Below, one piece after another: positions 42,601 through 50,306 of a DNA stretch of 51,360 nucleotides. Made by a program: the position numbers and the translations under genes. The notes beneath the pieces are model-generated. The model was not told where the DNA came from. It made no database searches and saw only the letters and a program-made list of their open reading frames with translations. How positions within the stretch are numbered: the stretch's first letter is position 1; every line of letters begins with the position of its first letter. The stretch covers positions 1-51,360 of the forward strand of contig JAKSTN010000018.1 in NCBI GenBank assembly GCA_024402535.1, given 5' to 3'. This stretch comes from Treponema sp. (GTDB lineage: Bacteria; Spirochaetota; Spirochaetia; Treponematales; Treponemataceae).

Positions 42601-44546
42601 TTCTTGCAGACTTTGACAAGTTCACAGGTGAACAGCAGAAACGTCATGAACGCTTCAGTGAAGGCATTAAAGAAAGTTCTGATGCTCTTGAAGATAAAAT
42701 CCGCGAAATTGATGAAGCTCTCTCAGGTTTGAAGGACAGTGCAACAGGTTCCATGAGTGCAAAACTTTCAGAATTTGAAACTGCATTTGAAAGAAAGCTT
42801 TCTGATTCAGAAGATAAAGTTGATACAGATTTGAGTCAGTGGAAAAGTAATTTTGATGGACGGCTTTCTGCCATGTCTCAGGATTACGAAGAAAGTCGCC
42901 GTCAGATAGAAGAAAGTTATGCTGAAAAACTTAAATCAAATTTAATGGCTATTGAAAAGAAAACTGAAACACAGCTTGATTCTGTTGAGTCTGATGTGGA
43001 AGGAACGAAAACACAGCTTCAGTCTGATATTAATAAAATCCGTGAATTGCTCAATGAATTCCGTGATGAGACTTCAGATAAAATTGAAGATGTAACACAG
43101 TCTACAGCTTCTGAAATCAAGGCTCTTGGAGAAAAGAATATTTCTCAGATCAGTGGTGCGGTTCAGAAACTTGAAAAATCAATCAGAGAAGATCTTGAAA
43201 ACTTTGAAGAAAATATGAAGTCCCGTCAGGAAACAAGTTCTTCTTCAATCGATGCTGCCGTTCAGGAATTTAATACCTGGAAAATGCAGTTGAAGCAGCA
43301 GATGTCTGATTCTACTAATATGTTCAAGGAAGAACTGGAAACTTTCCAGAAAGAATCATCTGATGAAATGCGCAGAAGACAGGATCTGTTTGTTTCTAAT
43401 TTTGAAAATTTCAATGATTCTTTTGAACAGAAACTGAAAGCTACTGATTCAAAGATTACTGCACAGTCAGATAATATTTCTGAAAAAATTGAAGAACTGC
43501 AGGAAAGACTTGAAACTGTTACAAAGACAAATGTTCAGAATCAGAATGCCCTTATGGATGATCTTCAGAATAAATCAAATGAGTTCCTTATGAAACTTTC
43601 TGAAATCAACAAAGAGCTTAATGCCGTTCAGTCTCAGATGTCTGCATACGACAAGGCAGATACTATGAAGAAACAGATTGATGCTAAAGTTGAAAGCATC
43701 AGATCTGCCTTTGAAGACCTGGAAAAATTTGTTGATGAAGCAAATAAATTCCAGGGACAGTATAAAGAAATCTGCCGCATGAATGAAAACCTTGATGATA
43801 CAATTGCTGAATTTGAATCAAAGAACAATAAGGTTGAAAGTCTTGAACAGCGTTTCAATTACATGATGGAACTTTCAGGACAGGTTGATTCAAAGATTCG
43901 TTCTCTCACAGACAAATCCGATGATATGGTTGACCTGGAAGTTCGTGTTAAAAACTTCCAGGAAGCAGTTGATGCTGCTGATGAAAAGATGTCTCGTATT
44001 GAACAGAAGAAGAATGTACTGGACCGCGTAAGCCAGGATATTACAGATGCCTTCGAAAAACAGAAGGAAATTGACCAGACACTGGTTGATTGTCAGCGTC
44101 AGGTAGCTTCTCTTCCAAATGAAATTAAGGCTGTTCAGAATGATGTGGACGTTATCCTTAAAAACGCAAAGAAGATTTCTGACACTGCAAAGAAACTTAG
44201 TACAGTTGAAACCATCATGGCTGATTCTGAAAAGCGGATCGAAGATATTAATTCTGCATCAAAAGGAATTGGAAAACTTGAACTTAATATCCGCCAGCTC
44301 AGTAAAGATGTTGATGATAAATTCGATGCACTTAGAAGTGTTGCATCAGAGCCTGTGAAGACAACTCGTTCACGTAGCAGTTCTGCTTCAAAAACAAATG
44401 CTGTTACTCCACAGATCAGACATAATGTTCATGTATTAAAGCGTCAGCAGAAATGGACAGATGAAGAAATTGCATCTCGTACAGGACTTACAGTTTCTGA
44501 AGTTGAACTGATTCTGTCCCTGCCAGATGAAGACAGTATGGTATAA
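39666..44546 (+). CDS. giant membrane-anchored coiled-coil protein with hendecad repeats and C-terminal HTH
   Basis: 1626 residues from a GTG start (GGGTGGG upstream). One TM helix at about 3-20, then almost continuous coiled coil. Residues about 281-618 are roughly 30 tandem 11-residue repeats of the form (S/T)(L/V)E(S/N)DV(S/T)xR(M/L)x, which predicts a right-handed or straight hendecad coil about 50 nm long. The rest is irregular heptad-like coil with many Gln, Glu, Lys and Ser. The last 45 residues after a Ser/Thr-rich linker form a likely helix-turn-helix (WTDEEIASRTGLTVSEVELI). The protein may be a cytoplasmic rod tethered to the membrane that contacts DNA or a partner; function is not known. 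It is not a chemoreceptor, since it lacks the signalling tip. Confidence 0.85.
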   Translation: MVITISVIVALMAAAAFSYVFHQMEKRNSTYESVKRYSDKCIQQLDEKFGGIKKDFNHLMSELSGNQTQANAAVKVLKDQTLKFDEYLKNINAEINAVNKIEQKISQYDAVLKELDVMTEKVEENLLLVKKESGIVDTLNNKLSEQQKKVETINNRIPQITKEFNDKNEEQLKKTGTILLTEYEKYTDNVRVALEKEKARAQDLLVQINTDIQSAFDSAATRANELEDSAFQHLSQQADKRAVKLTEDFNARTDKLEKKIDELSKAADTKITGDVTERLKALNEGVAGKIQTVEAEVTDSMTKLGTEVKGRLQKVETVVTEKLQNVESNVKDRVTSLESDVNQRVETLDNSVTEKLEGIENNVATKVGTLDSNVAEKLQSIENNVIVKVDSLDADVSERIQTVENDVKGRMTTLDTDVSNRLKSVESEVSGRIQALDADVSDRMSSVESEMNGRMDKVEAGVSDRMKSVEDEISGKMSGVEIDVSDRLKSLETDVFGRMESLESDVTGRLGKIESEITERMGSLENNVQDRMGSIDDDVAARVSAIENDVAAKIQALEKESSGRISSLEESVDSRIQTIETSATSRLNDLDEGVESRINSIDSEVSERLSSINNEHSQKLSELSAEYEADYKKTMASYKEKYEKLTTDVKEYMDRIKEGMKDHVEKLTQSYQEKYTGLKENYAQALDSVAGKNDGVISRFEERFKADFEKLEQKTNAFTTGYNKRVDAFVSSNEDRLSSIEADFNARTGNLETVMKELQSRMNGEENELAASMEKQLKELDANYRQQFENVQQSLEDRFIEFEKNSEKVSAKVDAVDSSLKEKYETYTGNLQAKLSTFQAGINDTLKATKDSASDVLKETKETVNQLKKECEDAQRLASGLRPELEAKIQEAESKMEDFKVSSQKKLETLNKTLQDEIRNALADGESRRLSILESADDQLGEYKRDLEYKISQLQTSTVDIDMLDKSLRGAMNDVQNRILADFDKFTGEQQKRHERFSEGIKESSDALEDKIREIDEALSGLKDSATGSMSAKLSEFETAFERKLSDSEDKVDTDLSQWKSNFDGRLSAMSQDYEESRRQIEESYAEKLKSNLMAIEKKTETQLDSVESDVEGTKTQLQSDINKIRELLNEFRDETSDKIEDVTQSTASEIKALGEKNISQISGAVQKLEKSIREDLENFEENMKSRQETSSSSIDAAVQEFNTWKMQLKQQMSDSTNMFKEELETFQKESSDEMRRRQDLFVSNFENFNDSFEQKLKATDSKITAQSDNISEKIEELQERLETVTKTNVQNQNALMDDLQNKSNEFLMKLSEINKELNAVQSQMSAYDKADTMKKQIDAKVESIRSAFEDLEKFVDEANKFQGQYKEICRMNENLDDTIAEFESKNNKVESLEQRFNYMMELSGQVDSKIRSLTDKSDDMVDLEVRVKNFQEAVDAADEKMSRIEQKKNVLDRVSQDITDAFEKQKEIDQTLVDCQRQVASLPNEIKAVQNDVDVILKNAKKISDTAKKLSTVETIMADSEKRIEDINSASKGIGKLELNIRQLSKDVDDKFDALRSVASEPVKTTRSRSSSASKTNAVTPQIRHNVHVLKRQQKWTDEEIASRTGLTVSEVELILSLPDEDSMV
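40506..41520 (+). repeat. 33-base tandem repeats encoding eleven-residue units
   Basis: About 30 degenerate 33-base units with the codon core GAT/GAA GTT TCT GA(C) CG(T) and alternating lead codons CTT GAT and GTT GAA. Units diverge at DNA level but keep amino-acid spacing, so they have been held by selection on the protein. Confidence 0.8.
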
Positions 44547-44551
44547 CATCA

Positions 44552-44581
44552 AAAAAAGCGGCTCATGAGAGCCGCTTTTTT
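44552..44581. terminator. bidirectional terminator between coiled-coil gene and ispDF
   Basis: AAAAAGCGGCTC (44553-44564) pairs perfectly with GAGCCGCTTTTT (44569-44580), four-base loop. A-run on one side and T-run on the other let it work for both convergent genes. Confidence 0.92.
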
Positions 44582-44589
44582 ACTTGAAT

Positions 44590-45783
44590 CTATTTGCTTA
44601 AAAGACAGGTTGCAAAAGCTTCAACCTGATTTTCCCAGTTTCCTGTTTTCTCATAAGTTTTAGCTTTCACAAAAACTGAATCTTCGGGTACTTCCAGAAC
44701 CTGAGCTATGCTTTTGATTACTTCCTGTCTGTGAGGAAGGAATTTGGGTTCTTCTATTTTTATTACACAGTCCAGGTTTTCAAGTTTCCAGCCTTTTTCA
44801 GTGATTTTGTCCCATACAGTTTTCAGTAACACTTTTGAATCTGCATCTTTCCATTTTGCTTCTTCCGGTGGAAAGAAGGAACCGATGTCTCCGAGACCTG
44901 AAGCGCCAAGTAAGGCATCTGTAATGGCGTGAAGAAGAACGTCTCCGTCAGAATGGCCGTCTTCGCCTTTTTCAAAAGGTATTTCTATTCCGCCAAGAAA
45001 AAGTTTCCGTCCTGTAACCAGGCGGTGCATATCATATCCAAGTCCAGTGTGAATCATCTTTTTATTTTCCTCATTGGGTTTAAGGTCACCAGGGTAGGTG
45101 ATTTTTATGTTTGTGGCATCGCCTTTTACTGTTGCAACCGGCCCGGCATATTTTCCAAAGATTTCTGTATCATCAGTATATTCCTGACCGTCTTTCTCCG
45201 CTTTTACGTGGGCGTCAAAAATCAGATTGAAATTAAAAATCTGTGGTGTCTGGACTGAGATTAGATCACTTCGTTTTAGGTGTGCTGTAACAACTCCATC
45301 TCTGTTAATCTGCTTTTGTGTTTCCGTCGGTTCAAGACCTGGGAATGCAGCACCTGATTTTTCTGCTTCATCAAATGTTCGGGTAAGAAGTTCATTTGTA
45401 ATGAATGGTCTTGCGCCGTCATGAATAGCAATAAGTGTATTTTCTGTGTTTTTGAGAGTTTCCCGGATTTTTTTCAGACCGTTAAATACAGATGCCTGGC
45501 GGGAAGAGCCGCCTTCTGTGAATATAATTTTAATGTCTGGATTTTTCTCTAAAAGGGCAGAAACCTGAGGGTCGCAAAAAACGGCTATCTCAGATTCTTT
45601 CTTTCCGCCTGCAGGGCAGGTAATGCAGATTAATTCTGTATCAGTTCCGGAAAGAAATTTTTTTACGACAGTGGAAAGCACAGTTCCGCTTTCCAGTGCC
45701 ATATATTCTTTTTTTATATTGCTGCCCATTCTTGTTGAAGAACCGGCAGCTGTAATAAGCACAACAGGTTTATTCTTCGTCAT
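44590..45783 (-). CDS. ispDF: bifunctional IspD-IspF enzyme
   Basis: 397 residues from MTKNKPVV; the open frame starts earlier, at 45819, which is also possible because AAAGG lies eight bases ahead. IspD half (1 to about 235): ITAAGSSTRMGSNIKKEY cytidylyltransferase motif, AIHDGARPF, TPQIF. IspF half (about 238-397): GLGYDMHRLV metal site, GGIEIPFEKGEDGHSDGDVLLHAI, GDIGSFFPP, VKAKTYEKTG. They are the third and fifth steps of the methylerythritol phosphate route to isoprenoids. The start overlaps the end of the carD gene by 14 bases, so they are translationally coupled. Confidence 0.95.
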   Translation of the reverse strand: MTKNKPVVLITAAGSSTRMGSNIKKEYMALESGTVLSTVVKKFLSGTDTELICITCPAGGKKESEIAVFCDPQVSALLEKNPDIKIIFTEGGSSRQASVFNGLKKIRETLKNTENTLIAIHDGARPFITNELLTRTFDEAEKSGAAFPGLEPTETQKQINRDGVVTAHLKRSDLISVQTPQIFNFNLIFDAHVKAEKDGQEYTDDTEIFGKYAGPVATVKGDATNIKITYPGDLKPNEENKKMIHTGLGYDMHRLVTGRKLFLGGIEIPFEKGEDGHSDGDVLLHAITDALLGASGLGDIGSFFPPEEAKWKDADSKVLLKTVWDKITEKGWKLENLDCVIKIEEPKFLPHRQEVIKSIAQVLEVPEDSVFVKAKTYEKTGNWENQVEAFATCLLSK

Positions 45784-46402
45784 CGAAGTCTTCTTCGTCT
45801 CCGAAATCACCGTCTTCATCTGATGAACCTTTCTTTTCTTTTACATCATCCATAAGATCATCATCTTCATCATCTTCCATGATTACTGCGTGCTTAATCT
45901 TTGGTGCTGCTCCAGGCGGTTCAAGCTTCAGGTGGATCTGGTTTTCAACTTCTTTTTCTGACATTCCAAGTGCAATTGAGATTTCATCAATAAGAAGTTT
46001 TTTTGCAGAGTCATAAAGTTTTCGTTCCAGAATTGGAAGTTCCTTTACTTTGCTGCGGTTATAAAGTGTGCGTACAATTGTAGCAATGTCTTTTACAGTA
46101 CCTTTTTTAAGAAGATCCAGGTTCATCTGGTAACGAAGTTTCCAGTCTGAAGTGATTGGATCACCTTCTTCAGAAAGAAGTTCCATTGCGGCTTTAGCAT
46201 CATCTTTTCCTACAATCTGGCGGATTCCAAGTGATTCAGCATTTGCTACTGGAACCATAACTACCATGTCTGATGCTTCGATATATATTTTATAATATGG
46301 AGTTTTTTCCCCTTTGAAGTCTCTTTCAAATACTTCAAGGATTTTTCCAACACCCTGGCTAGGGTAAACAACCTTCTGGTTGACTCTGAATTTATTACTC
46401 AT
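45770..46402 (-). CDS. CarD-family transcriptional regulator
   Basis: 210 residues from MSNKFRVNQKVVYPSQG; the longer frame to 46447 is rejected. The N-terminal Tudor-like RNA-polymerase-interaction domain (VVYPSQGVGKILEV ... YYKIYI) and the helical C-terminal part (LYNRSKVKELPILERKLYDSAKKLLIDEISIALG) define CarD_CdnL_TRCF. The tail of about 35 residues is very acidic (EDDEDDDLMDDV, DEEDFDDEE), an extra feature. CarD proteins stabilise promoter open complexes. An extended -10 TGGTATACT ends seven bases before the ATG and no ribosome-binding site is seen, so it may be leaderless. Confidence 0.93.
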   Translation of the reverse strand: MSNKFRVNQKVVYPSQGVGKILEVFERDFKGEKTPYYKIYIEASDMVVMVPVANAESLGIRQIVGKDDAKAAMELLSEEGDPITSDWKLRYQMNLDLLKKGTVKDIATIVRTLYNRSKVKELPILERKLYDSAKKLLIDEISIALGMSEKEVENQIHLKLEPPGAAPKIKHAVIMEDDEDDDLMDDVKEKKGSSDEDGDFGDEEDFDDEE

Positions 46403-46409
46403 AACCGAA

Positions 46410-46418
46410 AGTATACCA
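46410..46418 (-). promoter_or_regulatory. extended -10 promoter of the carD-ispDF operon
   Basis: Minus strand TGGTATACT at 46418-46410, seven bases before the ATG at 46402. Confidence 0.5.
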
Positions 46419-46475
46419 TAAAAATGAATAAAAGAAAACTGACACAAAAACAGTGTAAGTCAGGAATATTGTTAT

Positions 46476-46525
46476 AAATCTAACTAAAAATAAACTAGTT
46501 TTTAGGGCTTTCTGACGTTAGATTT
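46476..46525. promoter_or_regulatory. nested hairpin upstream of the ABC exporter
   Basis: Outer arms AAATCTAAC (46476-46484) and GTTAGATTT (46517-46525); inner arms CTAAAAA (46484-46490) and TTTTTAG (46499-46505). Not followed by a T-run, so an operator or leader structure for the exporter is more likely than a terminator. Confidence 0.4.
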
Positions 46526-46565
46526 AGAATATATTTATATTTTTGCCATAGAAGGTTTTTTATTG

Positions 46566-48302
46566 ATGTTAAAGTGGATCTGGTCTTATATCCGAAAATA
46601 CGCGGTATGGATGTTTATAGGAATTTCTCTCACTATTTTTGTTTCGGCTCTTAATATGATTAACCCGTCAATTACAGGTATGATTGTTGACCGTGTAATC
46701 ACAGGTGGAAATCATTCTCTGCTTCCGAAACTTATTCTTATCATGATTGGCTGTACATTTGGTAAAGCTGTAATTCGTTATCTTTATCAGACAATTTATG
46801 AACAGGTTTCGCAGAACGTTATGCGTAAAATGCGTGAAGATCTGTATGCTCATATCCAGACTCTGGACTTTTCATGGTATGACAAATCTCCTACCGGAAA
46901 CGTAATGACTATGCTTACAAGTGACCTTGATATGGTACGTCATTTTGTTGCATGGGTAATTTATATGACTATCGATAACGTTCTGGTTTATGTTTTTTCG
47001 ATTGTCGTTCTAAGCCGTATCAGCTGGAAACTTACTCTTGCTTTCCTTGTGATTGCCCCTGTAATTCTCTTTATGGTCTGGAAATTCAAGGATCAGATTA
47101 AACCTTCGCACCTTAAGGTTCGTGATCAGTTTGCCCGTCTTAATACAAAAGCCGGCGAAAATATTGCGGGAAACCGTGTCGTTAAGGCTTTTGTCCGCGA
47201 AGAGTACGAAATGGAGCTCTTTGAAAAGGAAAACATGGGATATCATGATTGTAATATTGAAAATGCTGATATCCGTATTCGCTATACTCCAGCCATTGAA
47301 GCAATTTGTGGTATTCTTCCTGTTATCCTTATTCTTTTCGGTGGTTATCTTGTTGTAAAAGGTGAAATTACTCTTGGTAATGTTGTTACATTCAACGGAC
47401 TTATGTGGACTTTCAGCCAGCCTGTAAACATGTTTGCCCATCTTATGGACAACTACCAGAGATTCAACGCAAGTGCACAGCGCCTTTATGAACTTTATGG
47501 AACAAAAGGTTCAATTAAAGACAGCAGTAAGGCAAATCCTTTCCTTGAAGAAAAGAAAATTGAAATGAATGATGGTGTTACTTACGGTAATATCAGTTTT
47601 AAGAATGTTTCTTTTGCATATAACGAGACAAAAGTTCTTAAGAATCTGAATTTTGAAGTAAAACCTGGCATGACAGTTGGAATCCTTGGTCCGACAGGAA
47701 GCGGAAAATCTACTATCGCAAGACTTCTTTGCCGTTATTACGACGTTACCGAAGGCGAAATCCTTATTGATGGAAAAAATATCCGCGAATATGATGTTGA
47801 ATCTTTAAGAAAACATATCGGTATTACAATGCAGGAAGCTTTCCTTTTCAGTGATACTGTTGCCGGAAACATCAAATTTGGAAATACGGATGCAACTTTC
47901 CCTGAAGTTGAAAAAGCAACAGAACTTGCCCGTGTAAAAGATTTCCTTAATGATCTTTCAGAAGGTTATGACACAATTGTCGGTGAACGAGGCGTTGGTC
48001 TTTCCGGCGGACAGAGACAGCGTATTGCTCTTGCACGTTTGTTCCTGGCAAATCCACCGGTAATGATTCTTGATGATACTACATCTGCTGTAGACATTGA
48101 AACAGAAGAAAAAATCCGTGCATCAATAAAAGAAATGTCAGAAGGCCATACAACATTTATTATCAGCCATCGTGTTTCTTCTTTTGAAAATTGTGATCTG
48201 ATTCTTGTAGTTGAAAACGGCGAAATTACAGCCCGTGGAACTCATGATGAACTTAAGAACCAGCCGGGCTACTACAAAGACGTCTGGGAATTACAGAAAT
48301 AA
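46566..48302 (+). CDS. heterodimeric ABC exporter, subunit with degenerate ATP site
   Basis: 578 residues from the ATG at 46566. About six TM helices (1 to about 320), then an ATP-binding domain: Walker A GPTGSGKSTIA near 374, Q-loop MQEAFLF, signature LSGGQRQRIALAR near 478, Walker B VMILDDTTSAVD and H-loop IISHR. The catalytic Glu after Walker B is Asp (LDD rather than LDE), as in the degenerate-site half of heterodimeric exporters such as TM287/288 or BmrCD. The substrate is not predictable; multidrug or lipid-like compounds are common for the group. Followed after 12 bases by the partner gene. Confidence 0.92.
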   Translation: MLKWIWSYIRKYAVWMFIGISLTIFVSALNMINPSITGMIVDRVITGGNHSLLPKLILIMIGCTFGKAVIRYLYQTIYEQVSQNVMRKMREDLYAHIQTLDFSWYDKSPTGNVMTMLTSDLDMVRHFVAWVIYMTIDNVLVYVFSIVVLSRISWKLTLAFLVIAPVILFMVWKFKDQIKPSHLKVRDQFARLNTKAGENIAGNRVVKAFVREEYEMELFEKENMGYHDCNIENADIRIRYTPAIEAICGILPVILILFGGYLVVKGEITLGNVVTFNGLMWTFSQPVNMFAHLMDNYQRFNASAQRLYELYGTKGSIKDSSKANPFLEEKKIEMNDGVTYGNISFKNVSFAYNETKVLKNLNFEVKPGMTVGILGPTGSGKSTIARLLCRYYDVTEGEILIDGKNIREYDVESLRKHIGITMQEAFLFSDTVAGNIKFGNTDATFPEVEKATELARVKDFLNDLSEGYDTIVGERGVGLSGGQRQRIALARLFLANPPVMILDDTTSAVDIETEEKIRASIKEMSEGHTTFIISHRVSSFENCDLILVVENGEITARGTHDELKNQPGYYKDVWELQK

Positions 48303-48314
48303 GAGGAGGTGAAT

Positions 48315-50105
48315 ATGGCAACTAAAACTAAAAACCGTTTTGACGAAGACGAAAAAACATATGACCAGAAACTGAACATACATGTTGTAATGCGTATTTT
48401 CCACTGGATAAAGCCTTACAAAAAACAGATGATTCTTGCCTGTCTTATGATGCTTTCAAGTGCGGGAATCTCACTTACATCGCCTCTTCTCATTAAGATT
48501 GCAATTGATAAAGCCATGCCGGCCGGTGATTTTAAAATGCTTGGAATCATTTCTGGTGGAATGCTTCTTGGAATTATTGCAGTCTGGCTTCTGCTTCGGG
48601 AACGTCTTAAGGTAATGAGCCGCGTGGCACAGAATATTATTCTTCAGATTCGTCGTGAAGTTTTTGAAAAACTCCAGAATCTGCCGTTCACATATTTTGA
48701 TTCCCGTCCTCACGGAAAAATTCAGATTCGTGTTGTAAACTATGTGAACTCTCTTTCTGATTTGCTTTCAAACGGCATCATTCAGCTTATTACAGACCTT
48801 TTCAATATTGTTGTAATCCTCTGTTTTATGTTTGCAATTGATGCACGCCTTACACTTATCTGTATGGCAGTACTTCCTGTTCTTTTCATTGTTCTTTTCA
48901 GTCTGAAGAAAGTTCAGCATAAAGCATGGCAGCAGGTTAGTGCAAAGCAGTCGAATTTGAATGCATATCTTTCTGAAAGTCTTAACGGTATGAAAATTAC
49001 ACAGAGTTTTGGACGTGAAGATGAAAATCAGAGAATTTTCAATCAGCTTTGTGATAATTGGAAAAAGACCTGGATAAAAGCGGTTTCAATTAACAATGTT
49101 ATCTGGCCTACAATCGATAATCTTTCAACAATCGGTGTTGCATTGGTTTATATGGCAGGTATCAGCTGGCTTGCAGGTGACGGGGAAGGGGCTGTAACAG
49201 TCGGAACTCTTGTTGCTTTTGCAGGATATATCTGGCGTTTCTGGAACCCGATTCAGAATCTTGGAAACTTTTACAATTCCATGGTAACAACAGGCGCTTA
49301 TATGGAACGTATTTTTGAACTTCTTGACGAACCTGAAGAAATTTCTGATAAGCCTGGTGCTGTTGAACTTCCTCCAATTCGCGGTCATGTTGAATTCCAG
49401 AATGTTAATTTCAGCTATGAGGAAGGAAATCCTGTTCTTAAGAATGTTGATTTCAAAATTACTCCGGGTATGCAGGTTGCAATCTGTGGCCCAACTGGGG
49501 CTGGAAAAACAACAATCGTTAATCTTCTTTCCCGTTTCTATAATCCTGATACAGGAAAAATTCTTATTGATGGTCTTGATATTCAGGATATGCAGATTAA
49601 GTCTATCCGCCGTCAGGTCGGGGTAATGCTTCAGGATTCTTTCCTTTTCAGCGGCACTATTATGGAAAATATCCGTTACGGCCGTCTTGATGCTACCGAC
49701 GAAGAAGTAATTGCTGCAGCCCGTACAGTTCAGGCTGATAAATTCATTTCAGCATTCCCTGACGGATACAATACAGTTCTTCATGAAAACGGGGGTGGAC
49801 TTTCACAGGGACAGAAACAGCTTATCAGTTTTGCCCGTGTACTTTTGAGCGACCCTCGAATTCTGATTCTTGATGAAGCAACCAGCTCTGTTGATACAGA
49901 AACTGAACGTGCTCTTCAGAAAGGTCTTGATGAACTTCTTAAGAACAGAACCTCATTCATTATTGCACACAGACTTTCAACTATTCGTAATTCTGACGTT
50001 ATTTTCTATGTTAATCATGGTGTAATAGAAGAACGTGGTAACCATGAAGAACTTATGAAGCTGGACGGCGAATACGCAGGAATGGTAAAGCGTAGCGGTA
50101 TATAA
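48315..50105 (+). CDS. heterodimeric ABC exporter, partner subunit
   Basis: 596 residues; GAGGAGG precedes the ATG at 48315. It has the same six-TM plus NBD design. The Walker A is GPTGAGKTTIVNLL near 391, Walker B ILILDEATSSVD with the catalytic Glu intact, H-loop IIAHRLST. The signature is LSQGQKQLISFAR, a non-standard LSQGQ. In heterodimers the degenerate ATP site combines the Asp-bearing Walker B of one subunit with the altered signature of the other; both changes are seen here, in the correct subunits, which supports one working exporter built from the two genes. Confidence 0.93.
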   Translation: MATKTKNRFDEDEKTYDQKLNIHVVMRIFHWIKPYKKQMILACLMMLSSAGISLTSPLLIKIAIDKAMPAGDFKMLGIISGGMLLGIIAVWLLLRERLKVMSRVAQNIILQIRREVFEKLQNLPFTYFDSRPHGKIQIRVVNYVNSLSDLLSNGIIQLITDLFNIVVILCFMFAIDARLTLICMAVLPVLFIVLFSLKKVQHKAWQQVSAKQSNLNAYLSESLNGMKITQSFGREDENQRIFNQLCDNWKKTWIKAVSINNVIWPTIDNLSTIGVALVYMAGISWLAGDGEGAVTVGTLVAFAGYIWRFWNPIQNLGNFYNSMVTTGAYMERIFELLDEPEEISDKPGAVELPPIRGHVEFQNVNFSYEEGNPVLKNVDFKITPGMQVAICGPTGAGKTTIVNLLSRFYNPDTGKILIDGLDIQDMQIKSIRRQVGVMLQDSFLFSGTIMENIRYGRLDATDEEVIAAARTVQADKFISAFPDGYNTVLHENGGGLSQGQKQLISFARVLLSDPRILILDEATSSVDTETERALQKGLDELLKNRTSFIIAHRLSTIRNSDVIFYVNHGVIEERGNHEELMKLDGEYAGMVKRSGI

Positions 50106-50190
50106 AATATAAGATTTTTCTCCTGAAAAATAACAATTTTCCATGTTTTTTTTATGAGATATTTCCCCTAAATCTCCAAAATTTGAGGAG

Positions 50191-50278
50191 CATAGGGGAA
50201 ATCCCCTATGTACGATAAGGGGATTCGGTAGGAAACTGTTAGTTAGGTGGGGAAACTACATTCTTTCACCTAACTAAC
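50191..50278 (+). promoter_or_regulatory. two perfect hairpins in the leader of the solute-binding gene
   Basis: CATAGGGG/CCCCTATG (50191-50198, 50203-50210) and the 12-base stem GTTAGTTAGGTG/CACCTAACTAAC (50238-50249, 50267-50278). The second ends 28 bases before the ATG and is followed by GGATTTTTATAC, so it may be an attenuator or an mRNA-stabilising structure. No known riboswitch is recognised. Confidence 0.55.
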
Positions 50279-50306
50279 GGATTTTTATACAAAAAGGAGA
50301 AAAATC

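Noticed and set aside
39666..44546. Reading the coiled-coil protein as a chemoreceptor or SMC protein
   Set aside because: It lacks the [18 protein letters not shown] tip and lacks Walker A/B and the ABC signature.
46403..46447. Longer CarD frame
   Set aside because: The extension MCQFSFIHFYG is not CarD-like and includes the promoter; CarD homology begins right after MSNKF.
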